DNA of 64,000 nucleotides from Anaspis maculata (taxonomy: Eukaryota > Arthropoda > Insecta > Coleoptera > Scraptiidae): the NCBI GenBank assembly GCA_949128115.1, contig OX421966.1:29653042-29717041 (forward strand), in the 5' to 3' direction. The first letter of the stretch is position 1, and each line of letters begins with the position of its first letter. A program made the translations under genes and the position numbers. The notes below the pieces were generated by a model. The model was not told the origin of the DNA. It was given only the letters and a program-made list of their open reading frames with translations, and made no database searches. Of this stretch, positions 43,165 through 55,164 are shown one piece after another.

Positions 43165-43215
43165 CCCGACGTTTATTATTATCACACACATACACATACA
43201 CACAAACACAACACG
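43165..43215. repeat. CA-rich simple repeat
   Basis: Irregular CACACA and CATACA units, seen as a microsatellite-like run near 43183-43212. Confidence 0.6.
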
Positions 43216-43415
43216 GCCGTGCATACCATTAACAGAGAGATAATAAAAGCCTTGCAGAAGGCGTCCATAAAAATTTTCTTTGTATTCTATGCTTGTGCAG
43301 AGCTCTAGCAGACCTATAATGACTAATTTGCGTTTTAATAAATGCATACCAGGGCGGCGATGGAATGTTGCAGATTTTCGCATGGATGATGAAGTGACAG
43401 TGTGCTACTAGCATA

Positions 43416-44378
43416 GTCCTTACACCTGAACCGTAATTCGAGTGACCTGAGCAAATTTTCTAGTTTATAGCATTACAGGCTTGCCGCCTTCTTACCTGAT
43501 GTGGAACTGGCTTGTACAAGAGTCAAGCTGTGTTACCTGTCAAAATGACATCAAATGAGATGAAAAACTGACCGTGTCATGCGTGGAAAAGTGACTCGGG
43601 GGGACAGACGTGTTACTGTCGTTGAAATAGCAAAACCGCACCGGCGCCCTTCCAATTGCACAGCATTCGAGATTCGTCTTCTTCATGGCCAGGCAAAGTC
43701 GACACAAACTCGTCTCGCGCAGGCCCACCAACGGTGGCAAATGGCAAATTGAAGGTAATAACATTAATCTCAGTTCAATGCGTAACTTTGAACGGCTGGG
43801 TTCTTTATGGATAAGGTATTGAAGTTTATATAGACGTAAGGCCTGCTGCAAGTGCAGACCTGCCGAGATGTTCCTTGTTTTGTTAATAATCCTCCACGGC
43901 TAAAAGCGTCTTTTTGGCTGGAGGAGGTCAAAGCGTAGATGTTTCGATTGCTCAACTTTTTGGACTTTGGAGCGACGGCATCGAATCTTTAAGCGTTTTA
44001 GCTGAAGCGTCGAAAAATCGAACTCGCTTCATGATGTTGATACATTTTCCTCAACCGTGAAATGCTACAGAGGCTACTTTGATCCCTCTGTATATTGACC
44101 AAAATTCAAAACGGGTCAAAATATCATATTTTTCAATCAAATGGAGAAAAGCGTCAGACATAACGTCCGGCAAAAATTTAGAGAGAATATGCTACAAATG
44201 CGTTTCAAAAGTGACCCGAACGACATCGGGCTTCATTGTGAATTACTGTGCCAAATATAGCCAGTGCAACCAACCATGAAGTTTTCGAAATCTTCTATCG
44301 TCCAAATTTGGAAACTGATCTGCTTAGCGCTCTAGTAAACTGACCTGGTCACTCGAATCACGGTTACGCTGGAAGACC
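43416..44378. mobile_element. TA-flanked element of family C, third copy
   Basis: The ends GTCCTTACACCTGAACCGTA and ACGGTTACGCTGGAAGAC are inverse and flanked by TA (43414-43415 and 44379-44380). The interior matches the 36449-38073 copy but lacks the nested mariner element. No intact coding frame. Confidence 0.65.
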
Positions 44379-44829
44379 TATAGTAGTGACAAGTGACACT
44401 TTTAACAATTGAAAACTTAAAGCTTCAACCTACACAATTTGAATTTCAGCTCTCTGCTATTATCCCATCAATGCTATAAATACAACATAATTTTCGCGAT
44501 AACGTTCTATTATTATTATGCGTGCAAGTGTCATTCATGATAGGGAAGCTTAATGCAATCATACATCAGGCACCATGCACAATGCACCAATAACATCGTC
44601 ACAGAACATATACGTGTGTTATACGTAAATTACCAACCACTGACATATAAAGCTTGGTGATCACGCAAAACTCAAATCGATGTAAAACAAATTGATGCGC
44701 GAAAATGTGACTAAGTAGACATCTACCTACACGTGAACGGAGGACATCATGTCATAGCAGCAGCAATGTTGAGAAAGGAAATTTATTATTAATGCAACAT
44801 GCAATAGTGCAATCGAACACACTTTAAGG
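44379..44829. other. Unassigned AT-rich DNA
   Basis: I see no gene, RNA or clear repeat in this stretch. Confidence 0.4.
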
Positions 44830-45075
44830 TGCATTGTACGATTCAATAATAAACCGCGCGCTATCACGTTTCCATCATATGGCCGGCCGGGGCTTAAGAG
44901 AGCAATCGCGCGATAAAGTAGGCTCCGCTGGATGCGCTCTTCTCAATTGGGCGTGGCCTGGCGACCTTGAAGTTACGCCCAATCGTAAACGTCCAAATTT
45001 GACGTTTCTCGACGCTGGCGCTCCGCTATTGTTTTTTCGTGACGTTGGCGGTTATCAAGGGCCGCGCAGATTATT
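44830..45075. promoter_or_regulatory. CpG-rich stretch, possible promoter or untranslated exon
   Basis: The base composition jumps to GC- and CpG-rich here (CGCGCG, GGCCGGCCGG, GGGCGTGGCC, GACGCTGGCG), unlike the AT-rich flanks. It might be a promoter or 5' exon, for instance of the minus-strand USP31 gene, but there is no TATA box, initiator or splice site I can rely on. Confidence 0.25.
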
Positions 45076-45142
45076 TACTTATCCGCGATAAAAAAAGATG
45101 AGTGACGCATCTAAAAATACGCGAGATTCAAGGCTTGTGTTG

Positions 45143-45160
45143 GTGTGTGTGTGTGTGTGT
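45143..45160. repeat. GT microsatellite
   Basis: Nine GT units in a row. Confidence 0.85.
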
Positions 45161-45596
45161 ACTCCAACCAACCTCGCTGATGTTGTGTGCATGTGTACTT
45201 ATCCGACTGCACTAGATATTATGGAAAAGCTAATTTAGTATAGTGTCGTGTTGGCTTTGGCATGGAAAAAATTCCGCACACGCTGGACGGTGACACGTGC
45301 AGATGTGTCACATACAGGCAGATAGCACCTGTTTTTCAGGAGAGATCGATTTTTAATTGGTAACAGATCGCCGCTGTCACCCAAATATATATTTTTTTCA
45401 GGCTGGTCATGCTCTCCCACTAACGTATAGACTGCATATTCTTAGTCAGATTTATGCAAATGTGAAATTTGCCCGCATGAGAGAACTTGATGTGTTAAAT
45501 CATCAAGTAACTTGTCCTGAACGGATCTCGGATCCAAATCTGCTCATAGAATACCGTCGATGAAGCACTGCCGTACAGCGTTAGGCTGAAAACATA

Positions 45597-46081
45597 ACGA
45601 AAGCAGGTAGCCGGTTTCCGATTTCCGGCGCCGGGAGACACAGCGCAAGCCGGCAACCGCGTGCTGGCAACTGGTGCGGCGAAGAGCACCATAGCATAAC
45701 TGTCACTGTTTTTTTGTGCAAAATGTCTTCCGATTCATCAGATGATGAAGTGTTAATAAAGAATCCTTTCTTGAAATTGACAAACAATAAAAGGAAGTTC
45801 GGCGTGCATCCTATAAATCAAGAACGATCGACTTATGGTGAATATCACCACCTATTTCCTCGGTTGAAAGAACACGAGGACCGTTTTTTTGCATACCTGC
45901 GTATGGGGCTTGAGACATTTACGTATATTCTGAATAAAATTTAGAACAAATTGGTAAAAGCGTAGAACAACTGGCATCAACAACCGAAAACAACCACTCT
46001 CTGCACTCCTGCCTGCTTGCTGGTAATTGAAAATGCAACTGCTCAAACTGCACTCGCGTATTGCCGGCAACCTGCTTTCGT
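45597..46081. mobile_element. Internally deleted PIF/Harbinger element
   Basis: ACGAAAGCAGGTAGCCGG at the left and GCCGGCAACCTGCTTTCGT at the right are inverse repeats, with TA on both outer sides. It contains only the first coding part of a HARBI1-type transposase, so it is non-autonomous. At 485 bp it fits a MITE-sized deletion derivative. Confidence 0.75.
45714..45944 (+). pseudogene. N-terminal fragment of HARBI1-like transposase
   Basis: The frame reads MCKMSSDSSDDEVLIKNPFL (likely start at the second Met, 45723), then GVHPINQERSTYGEYHHLF and RFFAYLRMGLETFTYILNKI before a stop. HARBI1-like proteins typically begin with an acidic serine stretch followed by 'VHP.N..R...GE(F/Y)H.L...L..HE..F..Y.RM...TF.Y(I/L)L..I'. 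The DDE nuclease domain is absent. PIF/Harbinger transposases also need a Myb-like partner, and none is seen. Confidence 0.7.
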
Positions 46082-46083
46082 TA

Positions 46084-46138
46084 TAATAAATAATAATAAA
46101 TAATAATAAATAAATAATAAATAAATAATAAATAAATG
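46084..46138. repeat. TAATAAA-type simple repeat
   Basis: Tandem TAATAA and TAAATAA units directly follow the Harbinger element. Confidence 0.8.
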
Positions 46139-46923
46139 TTTATTTTCCAAGCAGGTGTAAACCCAATACAGAAAATGTTTGCATTTAGGAAAAAACATCA
46201 CAAGCAAACAGATAAAAACAAGCAAACTCACAAATAACAATTATTACTATTAATTACTGTTAATTATTATTAACAAGTATTTCTTATTATTATGTTATGT
46301 TTTCGGCCTGAGTTGTGCGAGCCACAGAACATTCGACGAAACTCAAACCTCAACCACGAGCAGAAAAGGCAGATTCAAACTGACTTTTCCAAGGATTTTT
46401 CCGACAACAGATCTTACCAAAAATTAGAAGCTTGCTTTTGCAAACGAAAAAGCGAACGAGAAAAATTATCAAAATCATCACTTTTCAAACAACAAAAAGT
46501 ATTGAATTCACCAATGGACTTCATGATGTTTAGATTTATCGAGAGTATAGGTATAAAAAAATCTTGACTTCGATATTCAAGTATTTCTTATTTCGCTTGC
46601 TTTGTGGAGAGAAATTGCTGAATTCATCAACTATCAACCAAAAGGTAAATGCCAAAGCTACAATTGTTCAAGCAATGGTACCGATGGCATTTAATCTCAG
46701 GGTAGAATTGTGCCTAGGGCGCCTAGATGGGAATATTGGATAAATAATGTGAGCCGTGATAACCAGGAACAGGAGAAGTTCAAGATTTGAAGTAGTCTAG
46801 ATGAAAACACTGTCGAATGTCGATGTTCAACTGTCCCAGACTGCGACCTTCGCAAAAATACAGATACGCCCCTGATCGGAAAAAAAAATTCAAGGTGGCG
46901 GCCTTCGCAAATGTCAGAACTGT
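46139..46923. other. Unassigned DNA
   Basis: The plus-strand frame 46292-46567 is open for 91 codons but shows no domain or splice context. No RNA gene is seen. Confidence 0.35.
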
Positions 46924-47200
46924 CAATCAATCAATCAATTTTCTTTATTTGTTCTTTTGTACATTGTACATGATTGCCTAAAAGGCGTCGAACGTGTCAT
47001 ACTCGTATAAAGATAAAAAATAAATACAAAAATAAAATTTGAATCTGGATAAATAACAAAGATGCACAAAGATGAACAATACAAATATAGATAAAATAAT
47101 AAATAAGACATATCAATACAAAGTTAAAAGCGATGGATATCCCGATATCTCACAAAATAAAATCTTTGTCCTGAAAGAACTCTTCTACTGTATAGTACGC
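46924..47200 (-). pseudogene. 5'-truncated LINE tail, minus strand
   Basis: On the minus strand a frame ends YTVEEFFQDKDFIL and a stop (47150-47152), which is the usual last motif of Jockey/CR1-like LINE ORF2 proteins. The 3' end is a GATT repeat preceded by AATAAAGAAAAT, as in many LINE tails. The rest of the element is missing. Confidence 0.6.
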
Positions 47201-48060
47201 TTTCTGGATCAGTATATTCCGTATTACATTTTTCATTTTATTGACATTTATTACATTCATTTATTGACATTTTATTATTCATTTTTTCATTTCATTTTAT
47301 TCTGTCAACATTTTCAATCAGAAGAAGAGGATGTGACTAATATAATAGCGTTTTCGAGTCACTAGAGCCGAACCAATTCAGCTCTAAAATCAGGCGATTC
47401 GATTGGTAATCAAAAATCCCCTGTCGTTCGAGTCGTCGAGACGAGACGAACGTTTTTTTTTTACCTTCACCTTTGTTGAAGCCCTTCTATATTTAGAAAT
47501 TTGTTCAAGGTAAATCAAAACAAAAACGAGTTTCCAAAAAATGTTCACCTACTTTTCAAATCCTTGCATCGATTAAAATTAACATCTGCTGACATTGCAG
47601 ACAGCTGGAATCACCACTTCAATCATCAGGACTGGGGAATGGAAGGGCAGGCTCTTAACTTGTTGAACTCAACCGTTCGCTTTCAGTCGAAATTTTAGTT
47701 GTCGTCCAATCAAAGTTGTTTGTTGTCAAAATGACATCGTCATGACACTTGGTCACAACCGTCACAACCCACAAATGTCAGAATTTACAGGGAATAAGTG
47801 ACGCTGTCTGTCAATAACTGAACGCCATCCTAACGGGGTACTTGCCAATGAACCAGATTTGACTGCAAATAATTTTGATCATCAACAAGAGTAATTTCCG
47901 GAAAATATATCCATTTATATATTTTTTTTCCAAAGAGTTGGTAACAGTAGGGAAACTTCAGTGAAATTCTTATGTTTGTATTTTTCAAATATTGTGACGC
48001 CACTCTAACAGTTTCTCAAGTTTTCAACACAACAGTGCTGTTTGTTAAATTTTTAGTTTA
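47201..48060. other. Unassigned DNA
   Basis: TTATTGACATTTTA-like units repeat near 47230-47275. The frame 47501-47698 on the plus strand has no known domain. Confidence 0.35.
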
Positions 48061-49083
48061 CAGGGTGTTTCAGATTTAAATCGCGTCCTTCCAGGAAGTG
48101 ACTGGAAACGTCAAAAGAAGTAGACTTTCTTGAAAAAATATATGTCAGAAACGAATAATAACGGAGATACAGGCGTTCAAAGCTGAACTTTAAAAATCGA
48201 TAACTTTGAAACTTCTTGACCGATTTTGTTCAAATTTGAACCGATGCTTACTGAAATTAGTCGGTATCTAACGATAATGACGCGGTCCATAACAATTTTC
48301 CAGGGGCGTGGATAATGGGGGATGCCTTTGTTTTTTTACCCCTATTTTTACTCCCTCGTGTAATTTTGTAGATTGTTCACATTTTAGAATTCTAAGTTCA
48401 AAAAAGTTACCCCTGCAAAGTTTTGATTTGAGGCTTCCTTCTCGAGATTTTTGCGTTTGAAACTCCGGAAACCACATCAAAATATCCTGTTTCAAGAGCC
48501 AAAAAAAAAAAAAAATCCTGAAAACTTCTCGTTTCTTACAAAAACTCATGATTTAGCAACTTGAAACACCTAAAAAACCTATCTCAATGAAGGAATCATT
48601 AGTTGCCTTGGATTTTAATTTGTAGAGCTTTGAAAGTGGTGTTTTCGAGTTGTTTTCCGAAGTTTCAACCTCAAATATCTCGAGAACGAAGCCTCTAATA
48701 AAAATTTTGCAAGAGTAACTTTTTCTTTAGAATTGAACGTAAAATTGAAAAATGTGATTAATTTACCAAATTACCCGAGGGTTGAAAAAAAGGGGTAAAA
48801 AAGTGGGAGCACCCCCAGCTATCCACACTCCTGGAAATTTTTGATAGAACGCGTTATTATTGTTTGATACAGACCTATCTCAGTAAGCTTTGATTCAAAT
48901 AGGAACAAAATCGGTCGAGAAGTTCCAAACCTATGACGAAAAATCGATTTTTAAGGTTCAACTTTGAACGCTCATATCTCCGTTATTATTCGTTTTTGAC
49001 ATATATTTTGACGAGAAAGTCTACTTCTTTTGACGTTTTCCATCACTTCCTGAAAGGACGCGATTTAAATCTGAAACACCCTG
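48061..49083. mobile_element. TA-flanked 1-kb palindrome, CAGGGTGTTTCAGATTTAAA ends
   Basis: CAGGGTGTTTCAGATTTAAA and its inverse are flanked by TA. Arms of about 250 bp pair (AAGTAGACTTTCTTG, GAACGCTCATATCTCCG). The interior 48370-48740 is the module shared with 6.5, 32.2 and 34.1 kb, although the termini differ. No coding sequence. Confidence 0.8.
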
Positions 49084-50756
49084 TATTTGTGACGTCACAA
49101 ATATATTTTTAAAACAGGCACTACGGTCGCAATTTTAGGAATTAAGGAAAAAGAAAAAATACGGGTACAATACTTTTACCCACACTATCGATTAGGCCAA
49201 TAAAAAAAATTAGGCAAGTACCCCATTTCAAATTTTCCAGTCGAAACCGCACATCAAACAGTACAACACGGTGTATGTATACCTCGGTATATTCTAATAC
49301 AGGTTGGCTAGCATGACTCCATATCTTTCACGCTCAGTAGCCGCAGACGGAATAATAAAGTTGCATAAGAATGCCTGAACTGCTCGAAGGGGGTGCATTC
49401 CTTGCATCAAATTGCAATGCTAACTGTATGATCAATGATTGAACTTTCACTTTCACGCTGCCTCGCATGTCGTGACAACATAACTGTCAGAAGCGTTACA
49501 GGTGGAATTTATTGCTCCACACACACACAGGTGTTTTACAAAGCCGTTTATTTATTTTCTCTATTCTATATTATATCTTTTCTGTCTTCAAAGCATCGTT
49601 CTTGCTTCCTCTTCCATTTCCATCAACCCGACTTGAACTGATTATTTATCTGGAACTCGTCCAGATAAAGGTTGCAGGTTCATTATCTGTTTTCATTGTT
49701 ATACAGGGATGTCCCAGTATAAAGCCAACGCTTAACCACAGATTTCTCACATCAAGTCATGATAGATACATGAGACCGTTTTCCAGACAAAAGTCAGCTT
49801 TACAATGGAGAAATAGCCCTTCAAAATGAACCAAAAAAGTTTTTATTTCTAATTATTTATGCATAAATACAAGTTTCCAAGTAAGAGCGCGGATATCATG
49901 CGGAGTAATCTACTTGATATCGTGAGCAGTGAGATTTGGTTTGACGTGATTCGTTTGACAGACAGGTTGTCAACCTCCAAATCAACTGAAACAAATAAAA
50001 TGCCACATTTTTTTGTTATGGTTATATGGTTTGACAGCGACATTTATGCAGCGGTTGAAGTTCGTCAAACGTCACTAATTACTATCAATTTCTGCTATAA
50101 ATTGATAGTAAGAGTTGACTGCTTTCGCCTGGTAGGTACACCCTGTATATATTGTTTACATTTGCCCGCGTATGTATGTGTGTGGAATACCTTTGAATTC
50201 CCATTAAATTTTCCAGTGTTACACCATCATGTGTCGTTTACATGCAAGCACAATACACACATACGTGTCTAATCTATCTGAGCAGAGGGACCCATATAGC
50301 CGGAGGGATTCACGACGTCGTTGGTTCGCCCGGAGTGCGTAAACAATGTTTAATTTTGAAAAATATAAAATCCCTATGTGCACACGGCTAGCCGGGCGCC
50401 CGCTCGGTTTATGTTTGCTTGTTTTATGGACGCACGTTTCAAGTTCACGTGTAATAATAAATATTACGTGTGGAGCGGGGCACGCGTCACGAGATATGCA
50501 TTATATTGTGTGTCCCGTACCTATCTACGGCGTGTTTCAAAAGTTGGGGCATTTAGAAATTTTTGTTGAGAGATCTCAGTTCTCTTTCGAATGCTGAAAG
50601 CAAGGTTCATCCAGGTGAGAAAATTCAAGTGGGATGAGGTGACCTCACATCAGATGTAAATAAAATGTGCCTAAAGAATCGCCCGGTCATGGATGGTATA
50701 AGGGCGTCTCTGTCTGGCAAATGGCTCTTCACTATATTTGCCCGTTTTACCTTATA
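49084..50756. other. Unassigned DNA between two palindromes
   Basis: TACAGGGATGTCCCAG near 49703 and ACACCCTGTATA near 50137 could be weak element ends, but their arms do not pair convincingly. No exon or RNA gene is recognised. GC rises locally near 50300-50530. Confidence 0.35.
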
Positions 50757-52682
50757 CCGGGTGGGCCATAAAAAACCGTGCTCTGAATTGTTCCTTCTAA
50801 AATTCTTATTTCTCCACCGATTTCATCGAACTTTTCAGCATTGGATAGCCAATTGAATAGACTATCATTTCTGTATTTCAAAATGGCCGACATACCAAAA
50901 TTCAAGATGACAGAAACAATTGAAAATCGGCCTTTTTTTGTTCTCGTTGCTTTTTATTGAAAGTTACCAGAAAGTCAAAACCAATAATGTATTATGAAGG
51001 ATTAGACCTCCCTTGCCAATTCAAGACCACAACCAATAAAATCGGGTTATCTGCTGATGAGCTATTGCGAGTTGAAGCGAAGCCTACTTTCCATTTTTTT
51101 CATTTCCGCATAATTGACCCAAATTTAGGTATCCTGCCCGCCAATCCGCCATATGCTCATTTCTCAACCGATTTTCTCAAATTTGGTATCAATGGCTAGC
51201 CAATTGGACAGGCTACCTTTTTCATATGAAAAAATGACAAACCTGTCAAAATCCAAGATGGCGGAAGCAATTGAGAATAGAATTTCTTTGGTCCTCATTG
51301 CTTCTCAATAAAAATGAGCGAAAAGTCAAAACCAATAATTATTATGAAGGAATAGACCTTCCCCGACAATTCAAGACAGAACCAATCAAATCGGTTCATC
51401 TGATGAGGAGCTACGGCCAGTTGAAGCGAAGCCTACTTTCCGTTTTTCTATTCCAACAAGGACGAATAAGGCCCATCTCCAATAGTTTCCACCATCGTGA
51501 ATTTTGACATTTTGGCCATTTTCTCATATGAAAATGGCAGCCTGTTCAATAGGCTAGTGGACATGGATTTTTTTATTTCTTTTTATGAAAGATTGTCCCA
51601 AAATTGGTACATTGGCAAGATGATTTTGTTTGAAAAAGTTTTTGTACATATAAAAAAAAACATGACAAAGATTTGTCTGTTTGAATGGCGCGGCAAGTGC
51701 GTGACGTCACATTTTGAAGAGCCAATAGAAACTCTAGTTGGCCATTCAATGACTGAAGAACACCTTCTCGTTTTGAACTGATTTATACCAAAGAAATATA
51801 ATGAAATGCTGGAGTGCTATGGTTTGACCTCACATTTTGGTCGATTCTTCCTTAAAATTCACTTATTTTTGCTCGTGCAGGCTTCGGAATCATGTCACAA
51901 CAGTGTTATTAGTGCCATATGAGTGGCAGTACTGCGAGTGTCGCATACCATATGTCAACCCCACGTCAAATAATCTAGTTTTCTTTAATACAATTTCGCT
52001 TCATAATACATAATAATTCCATGCAATGGCATCAAAAATAAGTTCCTTGTGATAAAGTTGTGCTCGCACGTGAAAATACACCACTACGTAATAGATCCAG
52101 AACGAATTCTTCGGTCGAATGTCAAATGCGTTCCCCTCTCCTTCCTCCCTTCCACCTCCTAGCCCACTTTCAAGCTGTGACGTAGCATATTATTCCTGAT
52201 TTGAATAAGTCCACTTTCAAATTGATTTTTTACCGAAATGGAATAATATTTCGAAAAACTTTTCCAACTACAAATTCGTCATTCAGATATTTATCAGGTT
52301 TATGATACTTTTACTGAAATGCGATTGATGTCCAGTAGCCTATTGGCTAGCCATTGATACCAAATTTGAAAAAATCCGTTGGAAAATAAGGATATGGCGG
52401 ACATGATTTCTAAATTCGGGTCATTTATGCGGGAATAAAGGAACCGGTAGGTAGGCTTCGCTTCAACTCGCCGTAGCTCCTCAGCAGATGACCCGATTTG
52501 ATTGGTTGCGGTCTTGGATTGTCAAGGAAGGTCTATTCCTTCGTAATAATCATTGGTTTTGACTTTCTGCTAATTTTGATCAAAAAGCAATAAGGACAAA
52601 AGAAATTCTATTTTCAATTGTTTCCGCCATCTTGGATTTTGACATGTACGTCATTTTCTCATATGAGAAAAATAGCCTGTCT

Positions 52683-53644
52683 AATAGACCGAAGAAGTGT
52701 GACGTCACAACATGGCAACATGGCCGGCGGTTGACATTTTCTGGAGGCCAACGTCAAACGTGACATGACCGTGGGATGCACGGCACGTGGCATGCACTTG
52801 ACGTTTCTCTGTTTGTGTTTGTCATGTGTTTGTCAAATTTTTGCGAAGGTAAATAACGGAAATGAATATAACAAAAAAGATTCATATTTTGGGCTATATC
52901 AGGTGGAGGAAATCAAACTATATTGCTATAAACTAAAAACTGCTAACTATAAACTGCGATCCATTGCTCTTTGCCTCTGAGCATCTTATGAACGAGATTG
53001 TCGACGGCGATTCTCCTGCCCAGTTTTTCTTCGAGGTCTTCTCGCTGCCTTGATGGACCGTTACAATGAAAACGAGCGTGTTCCGCGTTGTCCTGGCGCT
53101 GAGGCTTTTGAGGCTCCCCAGTATTTCTTTAATCCAACTTTGAACCAAGGCGTTCCACTGCCGTTGCCACTGCTCGACAAACTGCTCTCTGGCCTTGTTT
53201 CTGTTTTCTGGTTTGCTGATGCTGGTGGGCACTCCTAGGCTTGTTTCCTCTAATCGCAAGCATCAGGGCGAAGAGTGGGATACCCGAGAGCGCTCGTGCT
53301 GCATCATGCGGAACCGTTCTGTAGGCACTGGTGATTCTGAGTGCAGCTTTGCGCAGCTCTCTGTCAATGAGTTGGGCTATGTCTGGCCTTTTTGCAACCA
53401 AGTCCGCCTGTATGCTCCCTCTGGCCTGTATGACGCTGGCTGTCTCTTAGGCTGGCAATTTCAGCAATGCTCACTGCCATTTTGCACTGACTTTTGTGAC
53501 TTTTGTTGTGAACCTCCAGAAATTGTCATGCCAAACACAACCAAACATAGAAACGTCACGTTAATCATGTGACGTTGGCCTCCAGAAAATGTCAACCGCC
53601 GGCCATGTTGCCATGTTGTGACGTCATCACTTCTCCGGTCTATT
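52683..53644. repeat. Inner palindrome with near-perfect 70-bp arms
   Basis: The arms contain GACGTCACAACATGGCAACA, CCGGCGGTTGACATTTTCTG and GAGGCCAACGTCA with exact inverses at the right. They bracket a LINE fragment on the minus strand. The arms are far better conserved than those of the outer element, so this unit is younger or was recently homogenised. Confidence 0.65.
52965..53440 (-). pseudogene. LINE ORF2 C-terminal fragment (R1-like), frameshifted
   Basis: The minus-strand frame reads RKAALRITSAYRTV, then ARALSGIPLFALMLAIRG and EQWQRQWNAL. After a frame change near 53090 it continues NAEHARFHCNGPSRQREDLE, then LGRRIAVDNLVHKMLRG. R1/Jockey-type LINE proteins have '(R)(V)SAYRTVS..A..V.(A)GIPP..LL...R', then a 'DAEHT.F.C.RW...R..L...G......N(V)V..ML' end. 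The frameshift and lack of the polymerase domain make it a dead fragment. Confidence 0.7.
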
Positions 53645-54091
53645 GGCTAGCTATTGATACCAAATTTGAGAAAACCGGTTGAGAAATGAGCAAATGGCGG
53701 ATTGGCGGACAGGATACCTAAATTTGGATCAATTATGCGAAAATGAAAAAAACGGCAAGTAGGCCTCGCTTCAACTCGCAATAGCTCCTCAGCCGATGAC
53801 CCGATTTTACTGGTTATGGTCTTGAATTGACAAGAAAAGTCTATTCTTTCATAATACAATATTGGTTTTGACTTTCTGCTAACTTTCAATAAAAAGCAAC
53901 GGGAACAAATGAAGGCCTATTTTCAATTGTTTCTGCCATCTTGAATTTTGAAATTTCGGCCATTTTGAAAAACGGAAATGATAGCCTATTCAATTGGCTA
54001 GCCAATGCTGAAAAGTTCGTTGAAATCGGTGGCGAAATAAAAAGTTTAGAATGAAAAATTCAGAGCACGGTTTTTTATGGCCCACCCGGTA

Positions 54092-55164
54092 GATTCATAA
54101 AACATGCCCCCCCCATTTTTTTCGAGAACCGTTTGAGATATCGAGTCGCGGAAAAAAACTGTTGAATTAACAATATCTTTAAGGTCCGATTTCATGTGCT
54201 TCTAGAGTTTTTTTATCAAAACTCTCTGTACGGGGGCGCCTCAAAAATCTGTAAAAAAATATTTCACACTGTACAATGGTGAGTGTATGATATGTTATCT
54301 AAAAGGGCTTTGGAAGTTTAATGAAAAAGTGCAAAAAGTTTTTGAAAAATTTCGCCAGTTTTCATTTTATTATCAAAACAAAAAACCTGGAAAAACATGT
54401 TTTCATGTATAAAATGAAAATCTATGGGTGTTTTTTCAAACTGCGGAAGGCACGTTTCAAAAGAGCACACTATTTTTCAATCACATTTCAATTTGGTAAC
54501 TAGCATTTTTAGATCGATTCAAGTGCAAATTTCAAATTTGCAGAGGCTTTTGAGAACTGCTGTCGAGCTGTCGTGCAATCTAACAGGGTTGCCCCGAGTA
54601 CGGAGACATTTATTTCTCGGCCTAGTATGGCGATTATCAGTCCAGTTTGGGTACAGGTCCACGGTAAGGTAAAAGCATGTGAAAAGATGCAACCATTCCC
54701 AGTGAAAATATATGCCGAGGGCACACTGTGGACCCCAATAAATGTCTGTATCTGAATCTGGCCGCCTCAGTGAAAATTACAGCAACACGAACTCCACTTG
54801 GCGCGGAACCGCCGGTCGCTTTTCACGTATTTTCACTGGAAAAAAAAACCGATTGCAGGTTCGAGATTGCATTATAACATATTTTATTTTGTTATGCTGC
54901 TCCCGTTTTTCAAACGAGGTTGGTTTGCTGCGGCTAGCTAGTGGCAAGGGTGTGGGTTACGGCAATAGATGGTAAATTACAATATTTATTTATAAGGCGC
55001 CAGTTGGAAATTTAAATGTGGACAATCCGACCTTTTCCAACCAAGGATTTCGGATGATGCCGTTTGAATTTCCCGCCGTTGGTGCGACGCGTGAATGACA
55101 GTTGTCAAGGTCAAGTATTATGACAGTTTGAAACAGCTGATGTTTACATCGGCAAGTGGCTGAA
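54092..55164. other. Unassigned DNA
   Basis: No RNA gene or palindrome is seen. The frames at 54424-54672 and 54742-54975 on the plus strand show no domain. Confidence 0.35.

Larger units (their letters stand above)
50757..54089. mobile_element. 3.3-kb foldback element with repeated modules in its arms
   Basis: CCGGGTGGGCCATAAAAAAC and its inverse are the ends, flanked by TA. Each side carries two copies of one roughly 330-bp module (around 50860-51200, 51200-51550, 52335-52690 and 53640-54010), the left two direct and the right two inverted. Each has AAGTCAAAACCAATAAT-type and GTTGAAGCGAAGCCTAC-type strings. Tandem subrepeats in long inverted arms are the mark of foldback elements. A third inner palindrome (52683-53644) with a LINE fragment splits the right arm. 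Confidence 0.7.
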
